64,000 bases of DNA from Cytobacillus pseudoceanisediminis (lineage in GTDB: Bacteria; Bacillota; Bacilli; Bacillales; Cytobacillaceae): positions 2,480,001 to 2,544,000 of the forward strand of contig NZ_CP097349.1 of the NCBI RefSeq assembly GCF_023516215.1, given 5' to 3'. The position numbers and the translations under genes are program-made. Shown piece after piece: positions 35,807 to 46,911 of this stretch. Numbering within the stretch: the stretch's first letter is position 1; the number at the start of each line of letters is the position of its first letter. The notes beneath the pieces are model-generated. The model searched no databases and was not told the origin of the DNA. It saw only the letters and a program-made list of their open reading frames with translations.

Positions 35807-37134
35807 CAACATTAAAAGAACAAATAATCATTCAGGAAGAATTTAAGAACCGAATGAATGAAGATGAACTCCTGAATTGCATGCGCTGTGGCTTTTGCCT
35901 CCCTTCCTGCCCCACCTATGTCGAGTCAGGCTTTAAAGAAACACACTCTCCAAGGGGAAGGATCGCGTTAATGAAAGCTGTTGCTGACGGATTAATTGAA
36001 CCGGATGAAGACGTAGAGAGATCTCTTGATCTTTGCCTGGGCTGCCGGGCATGCGAGCCTGTATGTCCTTCAGGAGTAAAATATGGGCACTTGCTGGAAG
36101 AAGCAAGAGATATTATAAATCAGAATAAGAAACATTCGCTTCCGGTCAAAGCGGTTCGCAGTTTGGTCTTTAATGGGCTGTTCCCCCACCAGAACAGAAT
36201 GAGGGCAGCTGCCGGGCTATTGGGCTTTTATCAGCGTTCAGGTCTCCAATCGGCCGCCAGAAAAACAGGAATGCTGAATTGGCTTCCAAAAAACCTCACG
36301 GCCATGGAAAAGGTACTGCCTCAAGTGCCAAAATTAAAAGAAATGAAAAATAGGCCATCATATCTCTCAGCAGATAAACCTATAAAAAAAGCCGCTTTTT
36401 TTACTGGGTGCTTAATGGATACGATGTTCCTGGAAACCAATAATGCGACAATAAAACTTCTGCAGCTTGCAGGATGTGAAATCCATATTCCTCAAAATCA
36501 AGCCTGCTGCGGTGCTCTTCATGGCCATAGCGGTGAAAAACAGGCGGCTAAAAACTTGGCAAAGCGGAACATAGAGGCTTTTGAGAAGCTGGACGCAGAC
36601 TATATCATTACAAATGCAGGAGGATGTGGAGCATTCCTTATTGACTACGGCCATCTTCTTAAAGATGACCGGGAATGGCATGAAAGAGCTGTAAAGTTTT
36701 CGCAAAAGCTCAAAGATATCAGCGAAATTCTATACGAACTAGAATTCCACAAAAAAGTTAATCTTGAGCTGCCAGGGCAGATCCTAACTTATCAGGATTC
36801 CTGTCATTTGCGCAATGTCATGAAAACCTCAGCAGCCCCGCGCACTCTTCTGAATTCAATTAAAGGCATCGAATTCAGGGAAATGAAGGATGCAGACAGA
36901 TGCTGCGGTTCTGCCGGTATTTATAATATTGTTGAATCTGACATGTCAATGCAAATACTTGATCATAAAATGAGTCAGGCCAAGTCGGCAGATGCAGCAG
37001 TAATTGTGACCTCTAATCCGGGCTGTCTTCTGCAGATGAAGCTGGGGATAGAACGTGAAGGTTTATCCGGAAACGTAAAGGCCGTTCATATCGCAGATAT
37101 TCTTCTGGAAGCTGCTGTTCATAAAGAAACATAA
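35803..37134 (+). CDS. glcF: Glycolate oxidase iron-sulfur subunit GlcF
   Basis: 443 aa. N-terminal two 4Fe-4S motifs CMRCGFCLPSCP (about 26-37) and CLGCRACEPVCP, then two CCG domains (QACCGALHGHSG and DRCCGSAGIYN) that pass electrons towards the membrane quinone pool. Partner of GlcD. Stop at 37134; no strong terminator is visible in the 110 bp before the SASP gene. Confidence 0.94.
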   Translation: MTTLKEQIIIQEEFKNRMNEDELLNCMRCGFCLPSCPTYVESGFKETHSPRGRIALMKAVADGLIEPDEDVERSLDLCLGCRACEPVCPSGVKYGHLLEEARDIINQNKKHSLPVKAVRSLVFNGLFPHQNRMRAAAGLLGFYQRSGLQSAARKTGMLNWLPKNLTAMEKVLPQVPKLKEMKNRPSYLSADKPIKKAAFFTGCLMDTMFLETNNATIKLLQLAGCEIHIPQNQACCGALHGHSGEKQAAKNLAKRNIEAFEKLDADYIITNAGGCGAFLIDYGHLLKDDREWHERAVKFSQKLKDISEILYELEFHKKVNLELPGQILTYQDSCHLRNVMKTSAAPRTLLNSIKGIEFREMKDADRCCGSAGIYNIVESDMSMQILDHKMSQAKSADAAVIVTSNPGCLLQMKLGIEREGLSGNVKAVHIADILLEAAVHKET

Positions 37135-37246
37135 AGAAACTGCTTATGCCGAAATATTACCACTTATGAAACTCCCTTTTTAATTCATACTAAAAATACA
37201 GAGGGAAGATAAACTCTGTAAGACCAATAAAAAGGAGTTGAATACA

Positions 37247-37447
37247 ATGGCAAGAAGCAGCAATAAGCTTTTAGTTCCTGGGATTGAACAATACATGGAC
37301 CAGGTAAAATATGAAATTGCCCAGGAATTTGGTGTTCAATTAGGCTCTGATACTGTATCCCGGGCTAACGGATCTGTGGGCGGAGAAATTACTAAGCGAC
37401 TAGTACAGCAAGCACAGGCACAAATGTCCGGCCAAAATAATCAATAA
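37247..37447 (+). CDS. Alpha/beta-type small acid-soluble spore protein
   Basis: 66 aa DNA-binding spore protein. It has the GPR-protease cleavage region YEIAQEFGV and the conserved second half [25 protein letters not shown]. It saturates and protects spore DNA and is degraded on germination. Start at ATG 37247 (AAAGGAGTTGAATACA upstream); a TTG three codons before is less likely. Expected sigma-G control; no promoter could be assigned confidently. It is direct evidence that the host forms endospores. Confidence 0.95.
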   Translation: MARSSNKLLVPGIEQYMDQVKYEIAQEFGVQLGSDTVSRANGSVGGEITKRLVQQAQAQMSGQNNQ

Positions 37448-37464
37448 CAACTTCATATAAATGG

Positions 37465-37495
37465 AAAAAGTCCGGAGCCATCTCCGGACTTTATT
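37465..37495. terminator. Bidirectional terminator between the SASP gene and rsgI
   Basis: AAAAAGTCCGGAG / CTCCGGACTTTA stem between convergent genes. Confidence 0.85.
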
Positions 37496-37496
37496 C

Positions 37497-38639
37497 TTAC
37501 TTATTCCCTCTGTCATTATGCTTCCCTTGATTGTTTCCGCTGGCATTATTTCGATTGTTCCTGTCTTTCTGATTCTTATCAGGACCATTACCGCCTCTGT
37601 TTTTCCCATTATCTTTTTCTTTGGGATTTCTCTCGGGGTTTTTTCTGTTTTCATTAGCTTTATTATTTTTTTCGCTTGGACGATTTTGATGTTTTTGGGC
37701 TTTTACGTTATTTTCTTGATTTATCTTTTCTTTATTATCATGCCTTTTTCCAGGATTATTTCCATTGTTTTTACCGCTGTTATTCTGCTGGTTCCCAGAT
37801 TTCTTTATTTGCCCTGGAACAGCAGGTTTTTCTTTATGATCTTCTATTTTCTCCTGCTTTTTTAATTGGATTTGCGTATTTTCTGCCGGCTTTTGCGGAG
37901 CAGGAATTTCTTTATCTGTCTGTTTAACAGGATTTGCAGGTTCAGGCATTTCTATCTTGTCAGCGTCAGCTTTTAATTTATTTTCTTTATATAATCCAGG
38001 TGAGAGCCCTTTTTCAATAGCAGCTTCTCTTTCCTCTTCACTTGCTTCCAGTAAAGTTACTTCAAGCTGCTCTTTTTGTGCAGCTTGTTTTATATCTGCC
38101 AGCTCCTCCTGAATACGCTTATCCGCTTCTTTACTCTGTTCTGTATAAACGGCAGCAATGACTACTTCTTTATTTTCTTTAAAATAGCCCTGTTTCTTTA
38201 TCTGAAGAAGAATTTTGTCAGCTACATCATGAATGCTGTTTTTTTCCCATTTCTTGATGTTTTGTATAATTAGTTTTCCTTCCTCATTATAAGGAACGAG
38301 CTTTACTACCTGATATTTTTGATTGACCCCTAGTTCAATACTCGGATTAACGTCGATTGACATATATGCATACACTTCGTCATTTTGCAGGAACGGCAGA
38401 AATGAAACGATAGCGAGCATTAGTGCAAAAGCTGCTGCCATTAATCCTTTTCCTTTAAATAGATTAAAAATAGTTAAAGGCGACGACTTTTTTCCGTTTT
38501 TCAGTTCTATTGGGAAGAATTCAATTTCCTGGCCAAGTGTATATGCCCCATCTTGTTTTCGGGCCCGCAGAAATTCACCTTCCGGGGTTAATAGTGTTAA
38601 AAAACGTTCGTTTATTTCCATGATAATTCCTGTTTTCAC
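37497..38639 (-). CDS. rsgI: Anti-sigma-I factor RsgI
   Basis: 380 aa membrane protein. Residues 1-55 form the RsgI N-terminal anti-sigma domain; the single membrane helix is LMAAAFALMLAIVSFLPFL (about 66-84). The extracellular region has the conserved SIDVNPSIELGVN segment, where RsgI proteins are cleaved, and then a disordered tail of about 150 residues rich in Lys, Asn, Gln and Pro. Start at GTG 38639, overlapping the sigI stop (GTGA), behind AAGGGG. No carbohydrate-binding module is present, so it follows the Bacillus type rather than the clostridial polysaccharide-sensing type. Confidence 0.93.
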   Translation of the reverse strand: MKTGIIMEINERFLTLLTPEGEFLRARKQDGAYTLGQEIEFFPIELKNGKKSSPLTIFNLFKGKGLMAAAFALMLAIVSFLPFLQNDEVYAYMSIDVNPSIELGVNQKYQVVKLVPYNEEGKLIIQNIKKWEKNSIHDVADKILLQIKKQGYFKENKEVVIAAVYTEQSKEADKRIQEELADIKQAAQKEQLEVTLLEASEEEREAAIEKGLSPGLYKENKLKADADKIEMPEPANPVKQTDKEIPAPQKPAENTQIQLKKQEKIEDHKEKPAVPGQIKKSGNQQNNSGKNNGNNPGKRHDNKEKINQENNVKAQKHQNRPSEKNNKANENRKNPERNPKEKDNGKNRGGNGPDKNQKDRNNRNNASGNNQGKHNDRGNK

Positions 38640-39386
38640 GTTTCCAACACCCCTTTTATATAATCCTTTAGAAAGATATAATCGCCAGTTAATATCAGTG
38701 ATATGGCAATTATATATTTCCTATTTCTCTCTATTGTTTTTCTGCTTAAGGATACATAGCTCTCAAGCTGCTTTATCGGCAGCTTTTTTTATCATAAAGT
38801 ATGTTTTTGAGTTCATCATTTTCAACCAGAATCTTGGCTACTGTCATCGCATTTTTTCGTGCATCAGCATGTTTTGGAGACTGTTCGATCAAATCGCTGA
38901 AGGTAAGATCGAATTCCTGCAGAACCTGTGTAAACTGGAGAATTTCTTCTTTTCTCAGTTCTTCATCCGTTTTTTTCTGAAGTCTTCAATGGACAATTCG
39001 TCTTCAATCGCAGAACCCGTATCATCATCTTCCAGATTAGAGCCTCCATTAAAACTAAGATTCTGAAATTTGGATTGCTTACGGATATAATCAATAACCC
39101 GTCTTTTAATCAGCACTTCCGAAAAACTGATCAATGAACTCCCTTTATCAGGACTATACTTTTGAATGGCTTCATTAAAAGCGATGAGACCAATGCTGAA
39201 TTCATCATCTGATTCATGTATGTATCTCTTGCAGACTGATGATACTGTTTTAGCAATAAACGGCTTATATGACTCTATTAGCTCATTATTTAATGCTGTA
39301 TCTCCCTGCTGTATTAACTCTACCGTTTCTTCGAGCGTTCTTTTACGCTTCTTTGCCAAAAACAATAAACTTAGCAATTGCCCCAC
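38636..39386 (-). CDS. sigI: RNA polymerase sigma factor SigI (two apparent indels)
   Basis: The first frame, from ATG 39386, carries region 2 (LIESYKPFIAKTVSSVCKRYIHESDDEFSIGLIAFNEAIQKYSPDKGSSL...VIDYIRKQSKFQN). Adding one A near 38972 gives TDEELRKEEILQFTQVLQEF...SPKHADARKNAMTVAKIL, and one A near 38783 gives KLPIKQLESYVSLSRKTIERNRKYIIAISLILTGDYIFLKDYIKGVLET. Total about 250 aa, the size of B. subtilis SigI. Heat- and envelope-stress sigma factor held by RsgI, which is encoded next with a 4-nt overlap. Confidence 0.9.
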
Positions 39387-39497
39387 CTCTTTTCAAAACA
39401 CATTATATCATACGGTGTCCAGATTATTTTTTTTAGGGTGGTTTGTTTATTGGCAAAGGAAATGAAAGCCTCGAGGAGCTTTCTTTTCCAGCATAAA

Positions 39498-40729
39498 TCA
39501 GTTGCCTTTATTCTCTTTTCCTTGACCTTTTACTTCTTCAGCTTTCAATTTTCCTTTGCCGGCATGGCTCTTTGCCTCTGCCTGCTTTTCTTGAACTTTC
39601 TTTGCCTGCTGTTCTTTTGCTGCTTTCCAATCTGCCTCACGTTCTGCTTTTTCAGCTTGTTTAGCTGCTTCGCGTGCTTCCTTTTCTGCTTTTTTAGCTT
39701 CTTCTCGTGCCGCCTTTGCTTCTGCTCTCTTTTTAGCCTCTAAAGCCTTTGCCTCTTTTTTCTTCTCAGCTTTAGCTGAATCTTTTACCTCTTTAGACAC
39801 CTTCACGGCATTTTCAGGTAACACAGTTTTCTCTTCAGAAGCTGATTCATCCATCTCTTTCTCCGGATCTTCTGCTGCTTCAGCTTCTTCAGATTTAATC
39901 GGAGCATGCGCCATTTCTGAAGATTGCCCAGCCTGGTCAATTCCAGTATATTCTTTTTCTTCTATCAATTGTTCAGACCATTTTTCAGTGAACTTAGCAA
40001 TGTTCTTTTGCATCGCTAAAACAGAGGGATGGTTTTCATCGAATCTTTCTGAAAACTTAGCAAGATTTGCCTGAAGGGCAATGATATTCTGTGCAAAGAT
40101 TTCTTTTATTTCATCTTCAGTTTCCTTGTTGGCCGTGTCATTATCAGAAGAAGCTTCACGGTCTGCATCGTCTTCATCTGGAGTTTCCACTTCAGCTGAT
40201 TCGTCTAGATTACCGTTGTCCTCCTCATCTGATATTGATTTTCCCAGGTCTTCATTCGCTTCTTCATCAACGATAGTTTCAGCGTTTTCCATCTGTTCCA
40301 GTGCTTTTTCTATTGCTTCTAAAGCTTCTTCTCCCTTTCCTTCAGCAAAAAGTGCTTCTGCTTCCGCCATACGCTCTGAAGCATAATCGGCAAGCAATTT
40401 TGCATCTTTAATGTCATCAAAAGTTAGAGCAAGCTTCACTTTTTCCAATGCAAGCTTTGCAAAGTAGAAGTAGCTTCCAGGCAATAGAGATGGGGCTTCT
40501 TCATTAAGCTCTTCTTTAGCATTTTCAATGGATTCTGCTGCATCTTTTTTGATTCAGCAGTTGCTTCAGCTGAAGGATCATTTTTTATTTCAACTGTTTC
40601 AAATTCTTCATCTTCCTTGTTCTCACTTGCAAAGGCTGTTGCGGCTGAAAATGTGAATGTTCCCGCAATTACCAGTGCAAGTGTGCTTTTTGCCATTTTA
40701 TTCATTTCTTTACTGGATAAAAATTTCAA
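39498..40729 (-). CDS. Secreted DUF5667-type protein with Lys/Ala/Glu-rich tail (one apparent indel)
   Basis: TTG 40729 (behind GAGGTG) begins a signal peptide (KSTLALVIAGTFTFSAATAFA). One A added near 40549 joins AESKK to DAAESIENAKEELNEEAPSLLPGSYFYFAKLALEKVKLALTFDD, the DUF5667 core (PGS.FYF.K...E). A long acidic coiled stretch (about 140-260) and a helical Lys/Ala/Glu repeat tail (KKAEKEAREAAKQAEKAERE) follow, about 410 aa in total. It neighbours sigI-rsgI, so a role in the envelope is plausible, but function is unknown. Confidence 0.75.
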
Positions 40730-40907
40730 TAATTTCACCTCAAAATTTAATTAAAGCGGCCGCTTGTTCATTACAACTGTACGGATTCATGAAAGAGATT
40801 TTTGGGGGTTATTAAAAAATTTATTTTTAAAAAAGATAAAAAGCTTTAACATCACTAAATTGATTAGTGTGCCAAAGCTTTTTTCATTAATTAAATGATG
40901 TGCCATC

Positions 40908-41383
40908 TTAACTTTCCACCGGGTGCTTTCTACATTTCAAAATGATCCACCTGATCAATAGACCGGTGAATACACCCGGAATTACAAAGAGCATAGGAAG
41001 AAAGACCGGCCCGAAAAAATCCCAAATAATTTCAGCTTGGTTGAGTACATAAGTCCTACTGTCACAAAGTAGGCACTGAACACAAAGGGAAGGAAAGATA
41101 ATTCTTCATTTTCCGGCATAGCAGTACGATATGCATCCCACATTGCAAACATGTAAAGACAAGGGTAAAACATGAGCCACTGATAATTTAGGACATGAAC
41201 CGCTTTGTCAATTTCTCCCATGAAACTGAGCATGATGGCTGAATTAAAATGGCTGTATACATTAATGATGAATTCAAGCGCGACAAATAAAGTTCCCTTC
41301 CACAGCTTCCCCATTAATAATTGGCTAAAACCAGGCAATGCAATACTCCAAAAAACTGCTTCTAGTTTACTGAATTTTTTCAT
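40908..41383 (-). CDS. Four-helix membrane protein of unknown function (one apparent indel)
   Basis: MKKFSKLEAVFWSIALPGFSQLLMGKLWKGTLFVALEFIINVYSHFN is followed by three more hydrophobic stretches. Adding one T in the run near 41014 gives FFGPVFLPMLFVIPGVFTGLLIRWIILKCRKHPVES, 158 aa. The PGFSQLLMGKLWKGTLFVALE start resembles small membrane proteins annotated in Bacillaceae without function. A hairpin at about 40850-40885 (AAAGCTTT...) follows it. Confidence 0.65.
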
Positions 41384-41510
41384 TTCATTACCACCAGCTA
41401 CAAGTCGATACTTTTATTGTGCTCTGTTTATAGGTCAATTATCAATGAATTTTCCAGATATTTTCCTGAAAATCCAATAGGAAGTTATTTCCATTTTGAA
41501 ACGCCATGAC

Positions 41511-41537
41511 AAAAGGCCCCTTCTTATCGAAGGAGCC
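41511..41537 (-). terminator. Terminator after the RND gene
   Basis: On the minus strand GGCTCCTTC / GAAGGGGCC is followed by TTTTGTC. Confidence 0.75.
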
Positions 41538-41545
41538 TGCACGGA

Positions 41546-44500
41546 TTAAGTATTTTCATCCTTGTTGTGTTCTTTTTTTCTTTGTTATCTTCTTTTACAA
41601 TTTTTAACAACTCTTCCAGCATGGCTGCCATATCATCTCTGCTGTAGGAACTGGCTTCAGAGGTTTGAAGCTGATTTTTGTCTTCTGCACTTTTATTGTG
41701 ATTCCAGTCTTTATCCACTCTTTCTTCAAGCAGATAGGCTGGCACTAAATGGCCATCCGGTGTTGCATACATTTTATTTAACCGCCTTGTATCCTTGTCA
41801 AAGAAACTATATACAACAGGTATCACAAATAGTGTCAGGAATGTACTGCTGATCAGCCCGCCTATCAGAGCAATTCCCATAGGCTGGTTAATTTCAGTAC
41901 CTTCCCCTAAACCAAGGGCAAGAGGAACTAACCCAAGTATGGTTGTTAAAGCTGTCATAAGTATCGGTCTTGCACGGTCCTTAACGGAAATAATTAGGGC
42001 ATCATAGGTCTTAAGGCCATTTTCTTTCTTTTGGTTAATATAATCGACAATGACTATTGCATTATTAACTACAATTCCTGCCAGCACAATAATCCCGATT
42101 ATTGCTGTTAAGCTAATAGGTGTTTGGGTTGCTGTAAGAGCAATTGCCACCCCGATCACCATGAGAGGCACAGTAAACATGATAACTAAAGGATACTTCA
42201 GCGACTCAAATTGGGCTGCCATGACAAGATATATAAAGATGATTGCCAGAACAAAGGCCAGAATCAGGTCATCAATGGATGATTCCAGCAACTCCCTGTC
42301 ACCGCTAAAAACGATTTCCGTTTCATCCGGCAAATCCAGATCAGCAATTTCTTTATCCACTGCTTTTGACATGGCACCCATGTTTGTTGAAGACTTGTAC
42401 TTTAATGTAAATTGAACAGCATCCTGCTGGTTGATGCGCTGAATATTGACCGGTCCTTCTCCGCGTTCTATATTAGTTACGTCACTCAGAGCAGCATAAT
42501 TTCCATCAGGCTTTTTTATAAGCAATTTTTTTAAATTATCAATATCCTGTGTGACTTCCCGATCGTACTCAACAAAAACGCCATATATATTCGATTCTTC
42601 ATCTATCATTTGTGTTGCCCGATTGCCACGTGTTACATCATTTACTGCCATGGCTACCTGGGCAGGAGCCAGGCCTTGCTCAAGTGCCTTTTCACGGTCC
42701 ACAGTAATTTGAATTTCTTCAACTGTATCCATAAGGTCAGTGGATAATTCTGTTACATCATCTAAGTCCTTCAATCTATTATAGATTTTATCTGCATTTT
42801 CCGTTAAGCGATTTGGATCTGTATCCTTTACACTGAAAGTCAGAGTATTCGGAGCTGTACCGGATGAGGATTGCATGTTAAATGAGAGTTCGGCAGTTTC
42901 ATTAACCTTTGATGCAGCATTTTCCAGATCCTTTTTGATATCATCGGCAAATTCAAAGGTTGATCTTTCACGCTGATCAAGCCCTTTCATTTTGATGTAC
43001 AATTCAGCGATATTGGCATTCTTCGAGCCCCGGAAGGATCCTTCCTGTGTAGTTCCGATGAGGCTGACATATGTATCTACCTCTTCTTCATCCTTTAATT
43101 CTTCCTCTAAATCAGATATAACTTTTTCAGTTTCTGAAAGTGCAGTGCCATTTTCAAGCTCCATACGCACCGTAAAGAAGCCTTCATCTGTATTTGGAAG
43201 AAATTGTGTGCCTAAGGTGGTCATTCCAAAGCTTCCCGCTGCCAATAACAGCATGGTGATCGCTATTACCACTGCGCGATTCCGCAAAGACCACTTAATT
43301 GATTTTTCAAGTGAACGCATTAAGCCTGATTCCTGCCTTTTTGTCTCAATATTTGCTTTTGGAGACTTCAGCAGCCGGCTCGCCAGCATTGGCACAACTG
43401 TCAGTGCAACAGCTAGAGATGCAAATAAGCTAAAGGAAATGGTCAGGGCAAACTCCTTAAACAATTCACCGATGATTCCAGTAATAAATACTACTGGAAG
43501 GAATACAGCGACAGTCGTTAGTGTTGAAGCAGTAATCGCACCGCCTACTTCTTTTGCTCCATCGCTGGCGGCCGTTTTAGGATCTTTCCCCATTGATAAA
43601 TGGCGGTAAATATTTTCAATAACTACAATGGAATTATCCACCAGCATCCCAATTCCAAGCGCTAATCCGCCCAGCGTCATAATATTTAAGGTGAAATTTG
43701 AAAAATACATTAAAACAAACGTAAAAATAACAGAGTAAGGAATTGAGATGCCAATAATAAGCGGGCTTTTAACATTCTTCAAAAAGAAAAATAGCACAAT
43801 CATCGCAAAAGCACCGCCAAGAATCAGTGAATTGGAGATATTCCCTATTGCAAGCTTTATGTAATCCCCCTGATCAAAAAGAATTTCTGATTCAATATTT
43901 TCAAACTGTTCTTTCTCAAGAAGATCATCCAATTTCTGTATGAATTGATTTGAAACTTCTGCCGTATTAGCGTCTGACTGCTGCAGGACACTCAGCAAGA
44001 CAGATGGAGAATGGTTTGTGCGCGTGATAGTGCGATCATCCTGGCTGGCCAGCTGAACCTCTGAAATATCTTCAAGGCTTACTTTATCGCCTGTTGCAGG
44101 GTCAACTGTTACAGTAAGTTTTTTCAGCGTTTCAAGGGAATCTATGGAACTAATGATCCTGGTTGTCAGTTCTTTTCCCTCAGTCAAAACCGGATCACCC
44201 GGCATTGAAATATTATTGGATTCAATTACATCGACAACATCTGCCTGGCTTAGTTTGAAATCTCTTAGTTTTTCCTGATCAAGTTCCACCCTTACTTCCT
44301 TAATGGCTGTTCCGGAGAGATTTACGCTTGCTACTCCTTTAACCTTGGTCAGCTCCAGGTTCAGTTGTTCTGCAAGCCTTCTCAATGCTTCAGGCTCTTC
44401 ATCTGCACTAAGGGATAATTGTATGATAGGAAACTGGGCAGGATCAAACTTCATAAATCGCGGTTTATCGGCTTCATCAGGAAGCTGTGTCTGGTCCAGT

Positions 44501-44832
44501 CTTTGAATAACCTCATTTTGTATTTCATCAATATCTGTCGTCCAGGAAAATTGCATCAGAATGAAATTTGCGCTCTCTTGCGAGGTAGAAGTTAAGGTTT
44601 TAATCCCCGGCAATGTTGCCAAATTTTCCTCGAGCGGCTTTGTTACTTTTTCCACAACTTCATCGGGACTTGCTCCTGGATACGAAGTTACTACTACTCC
44701 TACAGGAGGATTCAGATCGGGTATGAGCTTTAATGGAATATTCATAAGGGAGACAGCCCCTAAAATAAGCACTAAGAACATCGTAACCAATGTAAAGATT
44801 GGCCTTTTGATTGAAAAATCACTTATTCGCAC
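41546..44832 (-). CDS. RND-family efflux transporter (SwrC/AcrB-like)
   Basis: About 1095-aa proton-driven exporter of the hydrophobe/amphiphile RND family. TM1 (FTLVTMFLVLILGAVSL), a large porter loop (IPLKLIPDLNPPVGVVVTSYPGASPDEVV), the TM2-6 block with GIGMLVDNSIVVIENIYRH (proton-relay Asp), a second loop and a second TM block with GIVVNNAIVIVDYINQ. Start at GTG 44832 behind AGGAGC. The C-terminal frame overruns the terminator; adding one A near 41577 ends it ...KEKKEHNKDENT at 41546. It resembles B. subtilis SwrC, linked to surfactin tolerance and swarming. No membrane fusion protein gene is adjacent. Confidence 0.9.
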
Positions 44833-45024
44833 ACATTCTGCTCCTTTCAAAGTCAGTAAATATATGACGGCTGCAAGATAGATATAAACACATTTTAACT
44901 ATATTAAAGCAGCTATCACTATGCAAGAAATCAGTGTGCTGCTGAATGGTGATAGAGAACAATATCTATGACTTTAAAGGGGCTCAATCACCCCAAAAAA
45001 GACATTGCCTAAACCTTTGCCCAC

Positions 45025-45056
45025 AGAAAAAAGCAGCATTACACAGCTGCTTTTTT
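45025..45056 (-). terminator. Terminator overlapping the end of nhaC
   Basis: AGCAGC / GCTGCT stem then T6 on the minus strand; it starts inside the last codons of the gene. Confidence 0.85.
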
Positions 45057-46436
45057 CTCAATTTTTTCGATTTTTAAACCAGTGAATCCATAGATAAGAG
45101 TAATAACTGGACTTAGTATGCAGAAGAACGCAAACGGCATGTAAGCTGCTGTTTCCACCCCTAGTACACCTGCCAGAAAAACTCCGCAAACACTCCACGG
45201 GACTAACGGGTTTACCACGGTGCCGGCATCCTCAAGAATCCTTGAAAGATTTTTCGGGTGCAGACCGGCTTTTTCAAAAGGCTCTCTGAACGCATTCCCA
45301 GTTAAGAGAATCGACAGATATTGTTCTCCAAGCAGGAAGTTAATGCCGATTGCTGTTCCTGCTGCTGCTGCCACTAGAGAGGACACACGATTCAAAACAC
45401 CTTTGATTCCTTCAAGCAAAGCTGGAAGAATGCCAAGCTTAAAGAATAAGCCTCCCATGGAAAGTGCAAGCAATACCAATGAAATAGAAAACATCATACT
45501 TTCCATGCCGCCTCTTGATAATAGTGCGTCTACTTCCTCTGAACCACTTTTTGAGACATATCCTGAAAACAGCAATGACATCACTTTTTCGAAACCGAAG
45601 CTGTTTTGAACAAAGATGGCCAGGATTAAAGCCGATAAAATTCCGGCTGACAGCGTGATGATAGCCGATACTCTTTTAATGGCCAGTATTGTCAAAATGA
45701 CAAATGGAATTAGGGAGTACCAATGTACCAGCCCCTCATCCAGCAGAGTTTTTTTCAGCTGGGCAATTTTTGAAAAATCAGATGCTGCCTCGCCTGGTGA
45801 CAGCACAGCAAAAATTGCCAAAGAAATAATAAACGAAGGGATCGTTGTCCATGCCATGGTCTTTATATGCTCAAATAAATCCACCTTAACTGTCGATGAT
45901 GCCAGATTAGTTGTATCAGACAACGGAGACATTTTATCTCCAAAAAAAGCACCGGAAATAACTGCACCTGCCGTAATCGCATCCGAAAGACCCAAAGCAG
46001 AGCTGACTCCCATAAAGGCCACTCCCAATGTAGCAGCCGTTGTAAGCGAGCTTCCAATGCTCATGCCAATCACTGATGCTACCACAAACACAATGGCATA
46101 AAAGAACTTTCCATTAACAGCTTCCAAAGCCATGTAAATAAATGTTGGAATGGTTCCGCTTGCCATCCAGCTGCTTATCAGCATGCCGATTAAAAAGAAA
46201 ATGAAAATCGCCCCTAATCCGGACTGGGCACCTTCTATCAGCCCCTTTTCCAGCTGTGTAATGGATACTTTTTTTATTAAACCGTAAGCAATTAACCCCA
46301 TTATCGCGAAAACAACGGGAATATGAGGCACTGCCCCTGCGAAAATAATAGAATAACTGATCCCTCCAAGGATTAATAGAGTGACAATAAGTGCCTCAAG
46401 CGGCTTCAAATTCAATGCTGCATGTTCCTGATGCAT
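45039..46436 (-). CDS. NhaC-family Na+/H+ antiporter or amino-acid transporter
   Basis: 465-aa membrane protein with about 11-12 helices and NhaC family segments (GALFVVASV.GMSIGSSLTTAATLGVAFMG; ITAGAVISGAFFGDKMSPLSDTTNLA; EDAGTVVNPLVPWSVCGVFLAG). Family members exchange Na+ for H+, and some carry organic solutes such as malate with lactate. Transcription is governed by a T-box leader, which normally controls aminoacyl-tRNA synthetases or amino-acid transporters, so this protein may move an amino acid. ATG 46436 lies 8 bases after AGGAGG. Confidence 0.88.
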   Translation of the reverse strand: MHQEHAALNLKPLEALIVTLLILGGISYSIIFAGAVPHIPVVFAIMGLIAYGLIKKVSITQLEKGLIEGAQSGLGAIFIFFLIGMLISSWMASGTIPTFIYMALEAVNGKFFYAIVFVVASVIGMSIGSSLTTAATLGVAFMGVSSALGLSDAITAGAVISGAFFGDKMSPLSDTTNLASSTVKVDLFEHIKTMAWTTIPSFIISLAIFAVLSPGEAASDFSKIAQLKKTLLDEGLVHWYSLIPFVILTILAIKRVSAIITLSAGILSALILAIFVQNSFGFEKVMSLLFSGYVSKSGSEEVDALLSRGGMESMMFSISLVLLALSMGGLFFKLGILPALLEGIKGVLNRVSSLVAAAAGTAIGINFLLGEQYLSILLTGNAFREPFEKAGLHPKNLSRILEDAGTVVNPLVPWSVCGVFLAGVLGVETAAYMPFAFFCILSPVITLIYGFTGLKIEKIEKKAAV

Positions 46437-46479
46437 AATGTATTCCTCCTAAAAAAATACAAGAAATTCGAGAGCAAAC

Positions 46480-46715
46480 AAAAAGAGCCCTCTCGCCTAT
46501 AGGGACGAAGGAGCTCCGCGGTACCACCCTAATTGATAAGCCATTTATGCTTACCCGCTTAAAGAGAATGTCCTGTGAAATGCAGTTGTATTTCGACCAA
46601 TTGCTGCCTGAATTTTCATCACCCATTCAGTTTCTATCTGCTGCCGGCAACTGCTCTACTTTCTTCTGCGGACAAAGTCTATATTTTTATCGAGATTGAA
46701 CTTCCTGCTTTTTAA
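46480..46715 (-). promoter_or_regulatory. T-box leader upstream of the NhaC-family gene
   Basis: On the minus strand the T-box core AGGGTGGTACCGCGG (46531-46517) lies in an antiterminator, followed by a GAGCTCC..GAGGGCTC terminator and T5 (to 46480). Stem I can be drawn with GTCC/GGAC and GCAGTTG/CAACTGC helices; AGTAGA faces ATTTCACA in the specifier loop. The likeliest specifier triplet is TTC (Phe) at 46579-46577, but my placement of the loop is by eye. Confidence 0.92.
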
Positions 46716-46848
46716 CTTAAACGCTTTTTAGTACTAAAGCGGATGTGTTAATACTATATTATCTATTGATGAATATGTCAATAGGAGTGACAGAGGAATT
46801 TACAGGAATTGAATCAGGAGAAGAGAGGCTGATCATTTACAGGGACCA

Positions 46849-46878
46849 AAAGCAGAAACGGCCCCTAAAAGAGGCCGC
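46849..46878 (-). terminator. Hairpin after prfC
   Basis: GCGGCCTC / GGGGCCGT on the minus strand, with an interrupted T tract; probable terminator of prfC. Confidence 0.55.
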
Positions 46879-46911
46879 ATGATTATTCTGAGTCCATCGG
46901 ATTATATAGTT

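Noticed and set aside
39378..39743. 121-aa Cys/Phe-rich open frame opposite the DUF5667 gene tail
   Set aside because: Mirror image of the Lys/Ala/Glu repeat on the other strand.
42992..43609. 205-aa open frame antisense to the RND transporter gene
   Set aside because: Shadow frame; the opposite strand encodes conserved RND segments.
46396..46626. 76-aa open frame crossing the T-box and the start of the NhaC-family gene
   Set aside because: It overlaps the T-box core and terminator; the regulatory RNA explains the sequence.
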